A DNA stretch of 64,000 bases from Geotrypetes seraphini (taxonomy: Eukaryota; Chordata; Amphibia; Gymnophiona; Dermophiidae): the NCBI RefSeq assembly GCF_902459505.1, contig NC_047088.1, positions 15,734,056 to 15,798,055 of the forward strand, in the 5' to 3' direction. The notes beneath the pieces are model-generated. The model was not told where the DNA came from. It did not search any database and saw nothing but the letters and a program-made list of their open reading frames with translations. Shown piece by piece: positions 46,912-58,070 of this stretch; position 1 is the first letter of the stretch, and every line of letters starts with the position of its first letter. A program made the position numbers and the translations under genes.

Positions 46912-47376
46912 GATAGATTGTGACTTATTTTTAGAACTTTTACTAGTAGACAATGCAACGACAGTGAAACATAGTAGCAAGTCTGGGAAGAGATGGCACT
47001 GACCCTCAGATAAGTTAAACTTTTCTTAAAAAGAAGCTCAAATAGATAAGAAAATTTAAATAAGATGATACTACAGTTAGAGGAACTAATGAGGATTGCA
47101 GCCCGACTGTGTTGCACTATGTAATGGGCAGTCTGAAGATCCCTTGACTTGCTACTATGGGCTCCTTTTACTAAGGTGCGCTAGCGTTTTTAGCGTGCGC
47201 AAACCATGCACTAAATGAAAAATACTAACGCTAGCTCTATGGAGGCATTTAGCGCACATGGCATTGTAGCCACGCTAAAACCGCTAGCGCACCTTAGTAA
47301 ACGGAGCCCTATATTTCACTGTAGTTGCATTGTCTACTATTGAAAGTTCTAAAAATAAGTTACAATCTGTCTTGAT
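46912..47376. repeat. inverted-arm repeat containing a MITE
   Basis: Arms 46912-46975 and 47311-47376 (about 64 bp) pair with few mismatches. The MITE at 47159-47309 directly abuts the right arm. No hammerhead-like motif is evident. Confidence 0.65.
47159..47309. mobile_element. Harbinger-like MITE with 3-bp TSD
   Basis: GGGCTCCTTTTACTAAGGTG and the complement CACCTTAGTAAACGGAGCCC; TAT on both sides (47156-47158, 47310-47312). 151 bp. A 3-bp T-W-A-like target and GGG ends fit PIF/Harbinger. Confidence 0.8.
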
Positions 47377-47689
47377 ACTCAGCAGCCGTTATTACATTAT
47401 CTGTCAAACTGGGTGCAGAAGTAGGTTTTTGCTGTCTAAAACGTGCACTAGGTTACAGTATCACGCCACTGCTGCCAAGGCAAGTCCTCTCTCTAGTGCT
47501 CCTGGTTTAAATGGTACTGGACTGTGCCTTTGTTTTAGTTACATTATGGACGCAATTCTTTAAACTGAGCGCAAAAAAAGCGCACCGAGTGCTATTCTAT
47601 AAATGGTGCTTCAATCGGGCACTGTTTATAGATTAGCATTTAGGGCCAGATTCTATAGAGGACGCCTGAAGTAGATATATTAATTACTT

Positions 47690-48110
47690 TACTAGATTAA
47701 TAAATTCAATTATGAGGAATCACTAAAGAGGTTCAAGCTCTTCAGCTTTAAAAAGAGACGGCTGAGGGGAGATATGATTGATGTCTACAAAATCCTGAGT
47801 GGAGCAGAACGGGTACAAGTGGATCGATTTTATACAAAGACTAGGGGATATGTGATGAAGTTAATACTTTTAAAACCAATAGGAACTATTTTTTCACTTG
47901 GAGAACAGTTAAGCTCTGGCATACGTTGCCAGAGGATATGGTGAGAGCGGTTAATGTAGCTGATTTTAAAAAGGTTTGGACAAGTTCCTGGAGGAAAAGT
48001 CCATAGTTTGCTGTTGAGACAGAAATGGGGAAAGCCACTGCTTACCCTAGATCACTGGCATGGAATGCTGCCACTCTTTCTTGCAGAAGCCATGTTTTAG
48101 TTAACAGGGG
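47690..48110 (+). mobile_element. Jockey-superfamily LINE fragment
   Basis: Broken + frames: YEESLKRFKLFSFKKRRLRG, DMIDVYKILSGAERVQVDRF, then a TRTVKLWHTLPEDMVRAVNV-like block and 3' UTR. Same region as 20253-20637 but diverged. Confidence 0.72.
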
Positions 48111-48364
48111 CTACCACGAACTAGTATGCTTATAGTTGGATCTGAGGAATCAGGCATTGTACTTTTAAATGTTGTTTTCCATTTACACCTTTGGTTGTAT
48201 GTAATTTCTCATTTACAGATCACGACAGTTGTACAAACCACATCACAATGTACTCTCTCAAATCAGCTTATTTAGGTTGCAATTGCTTATGAGCACATGG
48301 TAAAAAATATTTTTTGGCACACTCTGGCTGGCTTGGTGTATAATGTATCACTATATATTTAGGG

Positions 48365-48660
48365 GGAAATTCTATAAACGCCACTTAAACTTAGGCGCCT
48401 AATTGAGAAACATCATTGGAATGACAATTAACATTGAATTTAAAGCACTTACTGGCACCTACATAAAAGGTGCTGGAATCACACCTCTGGAGCACCTACC
48501 GCCACTATGGGTGTGGCCAATACCGGAAGTGGTGTTAGGCATTGCAAAGCACCTATGTAGGCACAAATCACAGGCGCCAGAAATTTAGGCCTGGAAACCT
48601 TGGCCTACATTTCTGACGCCTTTCACAGAGGCGAGATTCTCTAGATGGAATTGTCGTGCG
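48365..48660. repeat. GGCGCC MITE family copy
   Basis: AATTCTATAAACGCCACTTA and CTTAGGCGCCTAATTGAG at the left, GAGGCGAGATTCTCTAGATG at the right. Confidence 0.55.
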
Positions 48661-49109
48661 ATTCATGTGCAATTGGCGGCCGCTTTTTAGGCAACCACCA
48701 ATATTACCGCCATACAGAGAATCCAAGCCTTACTGCTTGTTGAGCGCTCTGCTCAGATACAGGATCATAAAGCTTTTGGGAGAAGCTACTAGTTAAAACA
48801 ACTGCATCTTTCTTAGGTATGTTGGAAAAATGGTGTTTTTAAACAATTTTTCCTAATAAAAATAAAGAGGCATCACTCAAAAATGTTTTTGTATTGTTCC
48901 CTGAAGTAGGTTACAAATAAGATATATGACTATTGAAGAGGAGCTCTTTTAAAGACCACATGGAGCAGGGTTTTTTCCAGGGGTGGGAAGCAATACAAAC
49001 AGGGGGGGGGGGGGAGGTCCTACTACAGCAAGCTGCCTTTTTGAAAAAAAAATTAATGATGTTTCTGAGAGAGAGCTTTAGGATACTGGGTTAGGACCAG
49101 GCTTCAATG

Positions 49110-49640
49110 TGGGCCATATTCTATAAACTGGATCCATACCAAATTTAATTTTTTAATTGGCTTAATCGGCATGGTAATTGATCACACTGGTTATCAACCA
49201 ATTTTTTTAAAAAAAAGCATTAAGCAATTTTAGCATTTGGCACGGAACACTTAGGACACCTAGATGGAGGCACCCTCTCATGCCTAAGTTAAAAAGTAGG
49301 CATGGTTATGGGTGGAGAATAGGTGTGGTTGAGTTAGGCGTCTGCCATAGGTGCCACCAAATTAGGTGAGTGAAAAACTGGCAAGATTCTATAAACCAGT
49401 GGTTCCCAACCCTGTCCTGGGGGACCACTAGGCCAGTTGGGTTTTCCGGAAAGCCCTAATGAATATGCATGAGAGGTGCCAGGCATGCAAATCTGCTCTA
49501 TGCATATTCATTAGGGCTACCCTGAAAACCTGACTGGCCTGGTGGTCCTCCAGGACAGGGTTGGGACCCACCGCTATAAACGGCGCCTAGTGGTCGATAA
49601 CTGCACTGAGCGGGTGAGTTTAGGCACCATTTATATAATT
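49110..49640. repeat. GGCGCC MITE family copy, split by a hAT element
   Basis: CATATTCTATAAACTGGATC opens; ACGGCGCCTAGTGGTCG lies after the hAT insertion 49397-49573; GTTTAGGCACCATTTATATA closes. Confidence 0.55.
49397..49573. mobile_element. short palindromic hAT MITE
   Basis: CAGTGGTTCCCAACCCTGTC opens; GACAGGGTTGGGACCCACCG closes. Perfect 8-bp duplication CTATAAAC (49389-49396, 49574-49581). Centre has two inverted ATGAATATGCAT units, as in 9766-9932. 177 bp. Confidence 0.9.
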
Positions 49641-50395
49641 TGGCTTTGAATCTCGCTGTATATTCCACTGCTCCTGACTGAATAAGCTGAAATGTGGATC
49701 TCTGGCATACAACAAAAGCTGTTTCTTCTAAATGTGCGCTATAGTTACTCCTTAAAGAGAGGTCCTCTGCTTTGGCTTTTTTTTTTCATTGTTTTCCTAT
49801 TTGGTTCACTGGACACTTGTTATAAGTGGTCAGTGTAGAAGAATACAGTGACTGTTAGAAACAGATCTGCCCCCCGATACGGTCGTTGAGCTTAAGCATC
49901 ATTTTCTGCTGTTCTAGTAATATGAATTACAACTGAAAAGCACGAGACAAATCCTAATAATTGATTAAGCTCTTGGAACCTTTTTCTCTCCTGCTCAATT
50001 CCAGCAGACACAGCTTAGGTATAAACATCCATGTTATCTAGGCCAAAACCAGTATTTGCACCTCTACTGTAAAATTTGTGATCTCCCCTGTCTCTGCACA
50101 TCTTTGGAGGTGGCACATGCTTGTACCACATTATCTTCTCTTCCTGTGGCAGGATCTGTTAGGTGGGACAAAGGATCAGAGAGCAGCTGAGAGCACTATC
50201 TACCAATGCCCTGACATGGAGGCAAAGATCTCCATTTTAACGTTAATTTTACCATTAGAGAATGGTGTCAAGGGAATGCTGTGATAAGGCAGAACCCTGT
50301 GATTCTGCTGAAAATGTTGCTTTAATTGGGCTGTTGATGCATTCCTTCACAGTATTTCACGGGGATGGGATTTCATACTGAATTACAATGAAAGC
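49641..50395. other. intergenic, nothing recognised
   Basis: No gene or repeat recognised. Confidence 0.4.
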
Positions 50396-51075
50396 GGTTT
50401 ACATATTATATACAGGACTTATTTTGTACATAGGGCAATGAAGGGTTAAGGGCTAGATTCAATAAACTTATCGACCATGTACCGATGGCTTTGCGATCAT
50501 TTGCCGACCCGATTCACTAAACAGCTGTGCGATCAATCTACGATACGATCCGCACATGCAAATGAGGGGAAATACCCATCGATTCACTAAACAGAAGGAA
50601 TGCCGATTGGGTTTGCCGATCCCAAATGAAGCGACTGTCCTTGCCGACTCTCCTGCTCTCTGCCACCCTACCTGTGGTTTTAACCCGCGGGTTTAAAGTG
50701 TGTTCTGTTCCGTAGTCTGGCTGCAAAGCGTGTTCTGTTCTATTCTGCCTGCACAAAATGATTCCTTTTGGGAGCTGCATAATCTCAACCTGTCTGTACC
50801 CCTTTGTTTTGACCTCGCTTGTGCGGAGAGCAAGAGCATGTGTGGATTGCATCTACAGCCAACCAGGATGATCTGCACGTGCATCGTGCTCGCTCTGCAG
50901 CGGTCTGTGGGGTGTGCGTCCAATTCGATAATTTGCATGAGGACTCTTTAGTGAATCAGTTGCCCGGAAGAACTTGGCCACGAATCACCCAACAATGATC
51001 CAGACCGGTGAGTTTAGTGAATCTAGGCCTAAGTGACTTGCCCAGAGTCATAAGCAGCTGCACTGAGGACCAGTG
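50396..51075 (-). mobile_element. MIR/L2-like SINE split by a Harbinger-like MITE
   Basis: 50396-50449 and 51030-51075 together match 57050-57150 (GGGCAAKGAAGGGTTAAGT then GACTTGCCCAGAG and AAGCAGCTGC). The TTAAGT site is where 50450-51029 entered. Confidence 0.65.
50450..51029. mobile_element. Harbinger-like MITE, copy 2, TAA target
   Basis: GGGCTAGATTCAATAAACTT opens; GTTTAGTGAATCTAGGCC closes; TAA at 50447-50449 and 51030-51032. 580 bp, with internal match to 9938-11110. No transposase. Confidence 0.85.
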
Positions 51076-51763
51076 GTTCTCAACCCCATGCTAGTCCTTC
51101 ACACCTTTGAGGACTATGGGTTCAGAATAAACCTCACTCGTAATACAGTATATCAGTAGGAAAGAGTTAACAGTGGGTTTTTTTGCCAAGTGCATCCCAA
51201 TATACTAATTATGAAAGAACAGAAGCTCTTGAAACCACAAGTGCAGATTGTTGTGTGGGGGAACTTCCTGGAGTGAATAAAGAATGAGAGAAAATTAATT
51301 GTGATATGATTGTTACACTCAAAGCCGCCTATTAAGTTTCAAAACCATTCAAAAAATGTCCATGCACCAATTCTGTTATTGGCAAAGTAAAATATACAGT
51401 TAAAAATACCTTCAATCAGGTTGTTACAATGCAGTGGTACACGAGCCAGTAATTACACACCAATAAAATATCCAGCAGTTACCTGCTCTCCCGATTGTTT
51501 AGGGACCTGATTTGTAGCTTAAATCAGTTTCAATTCATTGATTGGTCCTCAAAGACTTCCAGAGAGGCCAAGTATTCTCATGATGGGGTAGGAAGAGTCC
51601 TCTTGTGCACAGAAAAGTAGACACAGGGTAGAAGTAGGAAAATATCAACAAAAAACCAACAACTATAGTAACTTTGGTAGGAAGTTGTTTTGTTATTTTT
51701 TTGTGGGCAGAGGCGTTCCGGAATACCTTTTACAGAAATCAGCTCTGCTCCTGGAATCTCTCT

Positions 51764-52060
51764 AGATTTTAAGAACATAAGAAACGCCTTCATCGGATCA
51801 GACCTAGGTCCATCTTGTCCGGCGATCCGCACACGCGGAGGCCCAGTTAGGTGCTCTCTGTTGGAGACCCGGATTTCCCGTATCCCCCGATATGATTTGC
51901 AAGAAGGTGTGCATCCAACTTGCGCTTGAAACCCTGAACACTAGTCTCCGCCACATTCCAAGCGCTCACCACTCGCTGTGTGAAATAGAACTTCCTGACA
52001 TTTGTCTTGAACCTGCTGCCACACAGTTTCGGGCTATGACCTCTTGTCCGTGTCACATCT
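51764..52060 (-). mobile_element. Jockey-superfamily LINE 3' end
   Basis: Minus frame: TRTRGHSPKLCGSRFKTNVR then KFYFTQRVVSAWN and FKRKLDAHLL. The 3' tail reads TTCTTATGTTCTTA at 51770. 5'-truncated. Confidence 0.8.
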
Positions 52061-52079
52061 GAAAATGTCAGTAATGTCA

Positions 52080-52205
52080 GAGCATCACCACCCCTGAATG
52101 CATGGGATGGGGACGTGGGATTTCTAAGGGACAGGAGGAGATTGTGGATGCTGCAGATGGGCAGACTGGATGGGCCACTTGGCCTTTGCTGCCATCGTGT
52201 TTCTA
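52080..52205 (+). mobile_element. LINE 3' UTR fragment
   Basis: GGGCAGACTGGATGGGCCAC and TGCTGCCATCGTGTTTCTAT; the 3' end of the family seen at 28062, here on the + strand. Confidence 0.7.
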
Positions 52206-53353
52206 TTTGTTACAATTACTGTCTAAACGCATCATGCTTCTGAGGTTTGGTCTCTGGCATCTCACTCACCTGTCTTAACATGCTTTCAAGTGATAAAATA
52301 ATTTGTTAGGGCTGGAATTAATGCGGAAACTGCTACAGAATATAGACAGCAGTGCTCAGCAAATACCATGATCTTTCTTTTATGAATATTCTGTATCATA
52401 CAGTGCTAAATGTGCTCTTGCCTTCAGCAGAGTAAAAGGCGGCGGCTGAGCTGAAATCACATTCGTTCACCATACAGCAGCTCATGTGACATCATGAAGG
52501 TCTGAGGCAGTTCATCTCTACTGAGTGCTTTCACAAGGGGCGGCAATATGTCAGGGATTTTCACAAGGGTCAATAAAAAGAGCTGTGCAAAGGACAGATT
52601 AGCCAAATTTATTCTACCTACGGCAGTATTTCTTACGCTATCAAAAAAATTTGGATCAGCTAGGGCTGTGGGGAAAATGGAACATTTACCTCTACGTTCT
52701 GCAAAATAGTGGCTCGAATTATCATGTCCAGGGCAGCATATTGTGCTTGACAGAGAAAGAAGGGATCGCCTTACAAGTTTAAAAACAAGTCAATAAGCTG
52801 GGTACAGGTAATACCTGTAGAAAGTTAATGCAGAGCTCCAACAAACAGGGGTTGTCAACCAGTAGGAGCAGTGTGCTTGCCTTAACGTGGGAATCTCGCA
52901 CATCCAAAACACATCACAGAAGCATCCGTTTGGTTGTTTTAGAATTGATCAAGCTTGCCTTTATCTAGGTGCCAGAGTGCAGCCTCTGCTTTAGATCTGT
53001 CGTTCCCCATGGCCAAGGTCTACTACCACTGAGCTGCATATAGGGGATCAGGTATACTCTGCCAGTGTCATATCTCCAGAGGATAAATGGCAAACTCGTA
53101 CCATCTGTGACAACTGGAAAACTAGATCAGCCACTTTATGCTGCAAAACTCCTCAAGTCTGCTCCAAAGACAATTGTGCCTTTTCTCAACAACTCACCCC
53201 AAGTACAAAATGAAGTCAAAGTAAAGGGAACAAAGTGCAATGATCGTACCTAAGGTACCAAATGCAACACAAGTTACAACTGTAAAAGGTGTGAGTCAAA
53301 TACAAATAAATACATAGATAATAAGATTGACTGGACTCCTCCCAAACTACATA
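52206..53353. other. intergenic, nothing recognised
   Basis: No exon or repeat recognised; a 62-codon ORF at 53065 has no known match. Confidence 0.4.
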
Positions 53354-53959
53354 GGGCAAGATTCACGAACCTGCCTGATCAGGACCGATCCGTGCAGGCC
53401 CGATGGATTCTTCAACATCCAATATGCAGATGGGGGCAATCGGAGGTGGTGTGGCGATCCAGACGCATGCACAAACCATCTGTAGATGGTCTGCGCATGC
53501 CCGTCTGAGCTATGACTCTTTTTTTAACTTTTTAGCCCAGCGAGCCTGTAGTTTTAACCCACTTTAAACCCAGGGGTTAAAACCATGGGCTTGCTGTGCG
53601 GGTAAGGGCAGGAGATTTGGGGCGGCAGGCAGGAGAGATCTGGGGACGAGCAGGGCAGGAGCGATTAGGGGCAGCAGAGAGCAGGGCAGAAAGCAGGGCT
53701 TCAATGGAGCTGGAGAGTCAGAAAGACGTTTGCGAGTAGTCTCCAGCAGTCGCTTCTTCGGTTGATCGGCCAGCCGGTTTCAAAAATGTGTTTGGTGAAT
53801 CGCGTCCCTGCCTACTTTGCATGCGTTTCCCCCCATTTGCATGCATGGATTGGAAGCGGGTCACAGGAGAGGTTAGTGAATCATGCTGGAAGGAAATCTG
53901 ATCGCATAGAGGTTGCAGATCGATCAGTACACGATCGGTTTGCTTTGTGAATCTTATCC
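53354..53959. mobile_element. Harbinger-like MITE, copy 3, diverged
   Basis: GGGCAAGATTCACGAACCTG opens; GCTTTGTGAATCTTATCC closes; TA-containing flanks (ATAG). Holds GATCGATCAGTACACGATCG and TTTAACCC blocks as in the other copies. Confidence 0.72.
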
Positions 53960-54600
53960 ATAGTCAGTAGTGCCATTTCTTATACGTAGCTCCGTTCTTC
54001 CAAGGTTCTAGGCCAGAAGAGTGCAAGTAGGAGATCACGGAGCCCCAATTTCAAGTGAACACTTTTACTGTATAACAGACTTTGCAAGCTGAAAGGACCT
54101 TACAGGCCTGAAAGCTAACAGCTCAATCGCACAAAAACCTAACTCCACGTTCTTTCACCCTTCCATAGCACATGCACTGCAGAAGAAGCTGCCTTAAAAA
54201 TGACAGTATCAAGGGCCAGAAAGGAACAAAAAAGAGTTGCATGCCGCTTTCTTGGTGCTGATTTTCTTTGGTAACTTGTTTCTATAAAATAAAGTGCAGT
54301 TTAGGGCAATTGCACTAGTGGTGAAAACGTTAAGTTTCACAGAATCTACTCTAGTGGAGCTTAGAGGATAGTCTGGGTTCTCGGGTGCAGTGAGAGAGGT
54401 GATGCTCGTGAAAAGGTGTCCGTGTAATGAGCAAGCCATCTCTTGAAGTAGCAATATATACATTTTGAAGATATTTGTAAGTGCGCTGAAACCTACAGGG
54501 AAAAAATTTAGGTACCTAGGCAGAGGCAGAGGCAGCGTGCTAAGTGCAAATTCCAGAGAAGCATCTGGTGTCCAAATTCCATTATAGGGTAAAGTCAAGG
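53960..54600. other. intergenic, nothing recognised
   Basis: A 140-codon minus ORF (54209-54631) lacks recognisable motifs and overlaps a Tigger-like end; not called a gene. Confidence 0.4.
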
Positions 54601-54611
54601 ATTTGATATAC

Positions 54612-54670
54612 AGCAGACCCTCAATATTCACGGGGGTTAGGCCTGCGAATATTGAAAAATCACGGACCCA
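54612..54670. repeat. Tigger-like terminal remnant
   Basis: CAGACCCTCAATATTCACGG followed by GCGAATATTG recalls Tigger-type ends. No second end found. Confidence 0.45.
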
Positions 54671-55000
54671 GCCCCGTCTCCACCCCAGACCTTACCTGGT
54701 ATTCTAGTGGCGATGCAAGGCAGGATCGATCGTTCTACGCTCCTGCCCTGTGCAGAGCCGTCACCAAAATGGCTGCCGTGAGTTCCCATTGTAGTCTTGA
54801 ACGTTTCCTGCCTCACTGCTGTAACCTCACACAGGCGCTTTCCTGCGTCTGCACGTGAGTGGACTCCACCTCGCAGTCGCTGGAGGACGCTTGCATGAGG
54901 TTACAGCGACCGCTGAACACTTGGGGCATGGGTTTTCCATGTTTATGCTCATTATTTTTGTTGTATTTTCATACTACCAGTAGTACACCATCATGCGTTT

Positions 55001-55052
55001 GTCCCCTGATGAAGGCAATCCACATTGCTAAAACTGGGAACCTAGTTGGGAT
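55001..55052 (+). ncRNA. hammerhead-like motif
   Basis: Perfect CTGATGA box, stem II GCAAT-CCAC-ATTGC, AAAAC in place of GAAAC, stem III ACT...AGT, then stem I GTCCC with GGGAT (5 bp, one G-U). The single change in GAAAC could abolish cleavage. No arms found around it. Confidence 0.5.
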
Positions 55053-55334
55053 CTCAGCTTTATAACTGCATTGAGACTTTTACACTAATAAATATCCTTG
55101 TTGGTTCATTTCGACATCTCGCTTGCCTTTTTTTGCTTGGTTGTAACAAAGAACCAGGATGTCTTACTTCATTTGGCCAGGTTCCTTTGAAAGGGCAGTC
55201 TGAAAGCCAGTCCAATTTGCATTGGCGAGTCCCTCTGGTAATTAGATTTCCAACTGATCTAAACTTAGCCTTCGCTCTTGGACAAAGCTGTCAAGATTTT
55301 TTGAAGTTGAAGTACATGTGGTGCTAAGAAATGA

Positions 55335-55656
55335 AACAACAAAAAAAGGGGATCCAAAAAAGATCTGCAGAAAAAATCAGCCAGGAGCAACCAAAACAAA
55401 ACTGCAGACTGTGTACAAGATGCAGGCAAATTTTAATATGACAAGAACACAATATATAAAACCCTTTTACCAATAAAGGGACCCGACACGGTCCATGTTT
55501 TGGACAAACCTTCGTCAGGGGTCCATGGTAAAATAGGGGGGCTAAAAAATGCCACAAAAAAATGAAGAATCTCGACGGGATGCCTGTGTGTATCAAGTTC
55601 GCCAAGTTTGGGTCCCTTTATGGGTAAAAGGGTTTTATATATATTGTGTTCTTGTC
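55335..55656 (-). mobile_element. inverted-arm element with hammerhead-like core, 14-bp TSD
   Basis: Tail of about 105 bp (55335-55440), arm 55441-55484, core, arm 55610-55655. GTGCTAAGAAATGA at 55321-55334 and 55657-55670 is a perfect 14-bp duplication. The smallest member of the class (322 bp). Arms of about 45 bp pair with few mismatches. Confidence 0.85.
55479..55524 (-). ncRNA. hammerhead-like motif, near-consensus
   Basis: On the minus strand: stem I GGACCC with GGGTCC (6 bp), perfect CTGACGA box, stem II GG...CC, AAAAC, stem III ACAT...GTGT, C, stem I. Only the first G of GAAA is changed. Confidence 0.55.
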
Positions 55657-55956
55657 GTGCTAAGAAATGATCCTTAACCTATTTCCAAAGTCTCAGGACT
55701 TTTTGGACCTGGCAGCTTCCTCCTCCAGGCCGGGCTCTGGCTCCACGGGTCTTCAACTGCAGCTACCCTTGGAGTTCTTCCCCCTATTTGATACACTTCA
55801 CCTATCCCCCAATTTAACAATCCAGCAATCATGGCCAGTTTTTGGCTGAGGCGATATGCAAATATGCGTAGAGTGGTGATGTTTAAATGGCCAGCGGCAC
55901 TGAACATACACTATGGAAAAGCACTCTGCAGAGCTTTATTCCATGCATTGGCCACT

Positions 55957-56197
55957 GAAAATTTATTTATTCATTCAATTTTCTATACCGCTCTCCCAAG
56001 GAACTCAGAACGGTTTACATGAACTTATTCAGATCCTCAAGCATTTTTCCCTGTCTGTCCTTGGTGGGCTCATAATCTGTCTAATGTACTTGGGGCAATG
56101 GGGGAATTAAGTGACTTGCCCAGGGTCACGAGGAGCAGCGTGGGTTTGAACCCACAACCTCAGGGTGCCGAGGCTGTAGCTTTAACCACGGCGCCAA
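55957..56197 (-). mobile_element. tRNA-derived SINE
   Basis: Full-length minus-strand copy: tail TTTATTTATTCATTCAATTT, body GAACGGTTTACATGAACTTA, head ending GCTTTAACCACGGCGCC. Confidence 0.88.
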
Positions 56198-56227
56198 ATG
56201 TAGTAAAAGTGAGCCAGGTATAGGACA

Positions 56228-56330
56228 ATCGAGCCATTGTGACATCACTGATGAGGTTGGATCTTATTGGTGGACTGAGGCATTATGACATCACAATATC
56301 AGCTCTGGTTACCAGAGACAGAAACTTTTC
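56228..56330. repeat. repeat shared with the hAT at 41530
   Basis: CCATTGTGACATCACTGATG and GAGGCATTATGACATCACAA occur in the same order at 41728-41815. A piece of that hAT interior without its ends. Confidence 0.7.
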
Positions 56331-56334
56331 ACTC

Positions 56335-56578
56335 TATTTATATATTCAATTGTCTCTACTGTTCTGCCAGGGGAGCTTAGAATGATTTACATTAATTTAT
56401 TCAGGTACTCAAGCATTTTTCCCTGTCTGTCCCTGCGGGCTCACAATCTATCTAATGTACCTGGGGCAATGGAGGGATTAAGTGACTTGCCCAGGGTCAC
56501 AAGGAGCAGCGTGGGATTTGAACCCACAACCTCAGGGTGCCGAGGCTGTAGCTTTAACCAGTGTGTCACACTCTTCCC
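56335..56578 (-). mobile_element. tRNA-derived SINE
   Basis: Second copy within 400 bp, same strand: TCAGGTACTCAAGCATTTTT, CAATGGAGGGATTAAGTGAC, and head GCTTTAACCAGTGTGTCACA. Confidence 0.88.
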
Positions 56579-56610
56579 TCACTTAAGAGAAAGGGATGGG
56601 ATTTAATAGA

Positions 56611-57031
56611 CAGTCAAACCTTGGATAGCGAGTAACGTGGTTTCCGAGTATTTTGCAAGATGAGCAAAACATTTTCTTATATTTAACTTGATAAACGAGC
56701 ATTGTCTTGCAGTACAAGCGCATATACGTGCATCACATCACCGATCGCGTCTGAACGTAATACATGCACCTACAGTTCAAGCGTGCACAACATATGCACA
56801 TCTCATGCTGAGTGCGGCTGAACATAATATAAGCATCACTCTCAATTCATCTACTCGTTCGAAACGAGTGAGATCTTGCAATACAAGTCCGTACAGTACT
56901 GTATTTTCTATTCATGTTTTTCGGATGTGGAACAAATTGTCTGAGTTTCCATTATTTCCTACGGGGAAATTCGCTTTGATATATGAGCATGCTTCTGGAA
57001 CGAATTATGCTCACAAACCAAGGTACCACTG
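56611..57031. mobile_element. Tigger-like MITE, diverged
   Basis: CAGTCAAACCTTGGATAGCG opens; CAAACCAAGGTACCACTG closes, followed by TA. GAACGAATTATGCTCAC near the right end is typical. 421 bp, non-coding. Confidence 0.75.
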
Positions 57032-57049
57032 TACTTTCTTCCTGTGGTT

Positions 57050-57215
57050 ACAATCAAAACAGTTTCCATATTATATCCAGGTACTTATTTTGTACTGGGG
57101 GCAAGGAAGGGTTAAGTAATTTGCCCAGAGACACAAGGAGCTGCTGCAGGAACTGACCCAGTCCCCCTAGTTCTGAAGTCACTACACTATCCATCGGGCT
57201 ACTCCTCCACCCTGA
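57050..57215 (-). mobile_element. MIR/L2-like SINE fragment
   Basis: GGAAGGGTTAAGTAATTTGC then CCAGAGACACAAGGAGCTGC. It shows the unoccupied version of the insertion site at 50450-51029. Confidence 0.6.
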
Positions 57216-57760
57216 ATTTTTCTTTGCAGTTTGTGATAACTCTTGTGAGTCTAATATAAAGTAGCTCAAGATGAAACTGTGCATGAGTTTCCAAACCACT
57301 ACAGGTCTCATACAGGGTAATGCTATAACCAACTTCCTAACCTGCGCAGCATGTGTGCACATACTTTTTAAAGGCAAGTGAGCATATATTTTACCTCTGC
57401 AAATTACTCCATAGAAAGTATGTAGATACATTAACTCCTACTTGCATCTCCTCAAGGAACGCATCTGCTCAGTTTTGGCAAACATATGTACATAGTTTTT
57501 TTACCCGTATAAAGGCTAAGCAGTTTCAAAAGAAGCCATTTAACGCATGTAAATGGCTTTTTAAACTACCCCAGAACCTTAAAGAAATACCTGACTATAA
57601 GTGCTGGGATGCAGTGAGAAGGCTCTTAAGACAATCAGAGAGGGATTAGCTGTCTATACAGTTTTAAGGTGATCATACAGCTGAATTCAGAGCAGGAGGT
57701 GAGACAGACATTGTTTCATTGCACTACATGAAGAGAGATGTAGTCCTGTCTTAGGATATA

Positions 57761-58068
57761 CCGGTAGTCCCCGGGTTAAGAACGAGTTACATTCTTAAAG
57801 CTGTTCTTAAGTCAGATTTGTATGCAACTCAGAACTTGTAAATTTTAAGATTTTTGCTGCTTCCCTCTGCTCCCAGATGACAAAAGGGCCAAATGTCCCT
57901 CTAAGGTACAGCATGCACAACCACACACATGGCCATGCATCATTCCTGAACCTGTCGCAGGAGAAATGCCACTGGAAAGACTGCCCAGTGAAATCAAATG
58001 AAGCCGCAACCACGTTCTTAAGTACGAGTCGTGCTTAAGTTGGGCGTCTGTAACTCGGGGACTGCCTG
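57761..58068. mobile_element. TA-flanked MITE (Tigger-like)
   Basis: CCGGTAGTCCCCGGGTTAAG opens; GTAACTCGGGGACTGCCTG closes; TA at 57759-57760 and 58069-58070. 308 bp. Inverted GTTCTTAAG units inside. Confidence 0.82.
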
Positions 58069-58070
58069 TA

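Noticed and set aside
54209-54631. 140-codon minus-strand ORF
   Set aside because: No motif, no splice context, and part of it is Tigger-like terminal DNA.
3048-55524. Calling all hammerhead-like motifs active ribozymes
   Set aside because: Several have changes in CUGANGA or GAAA, most have an extra A before stem II, and only four have a good stem I. They are reported as hammerhead-like only.
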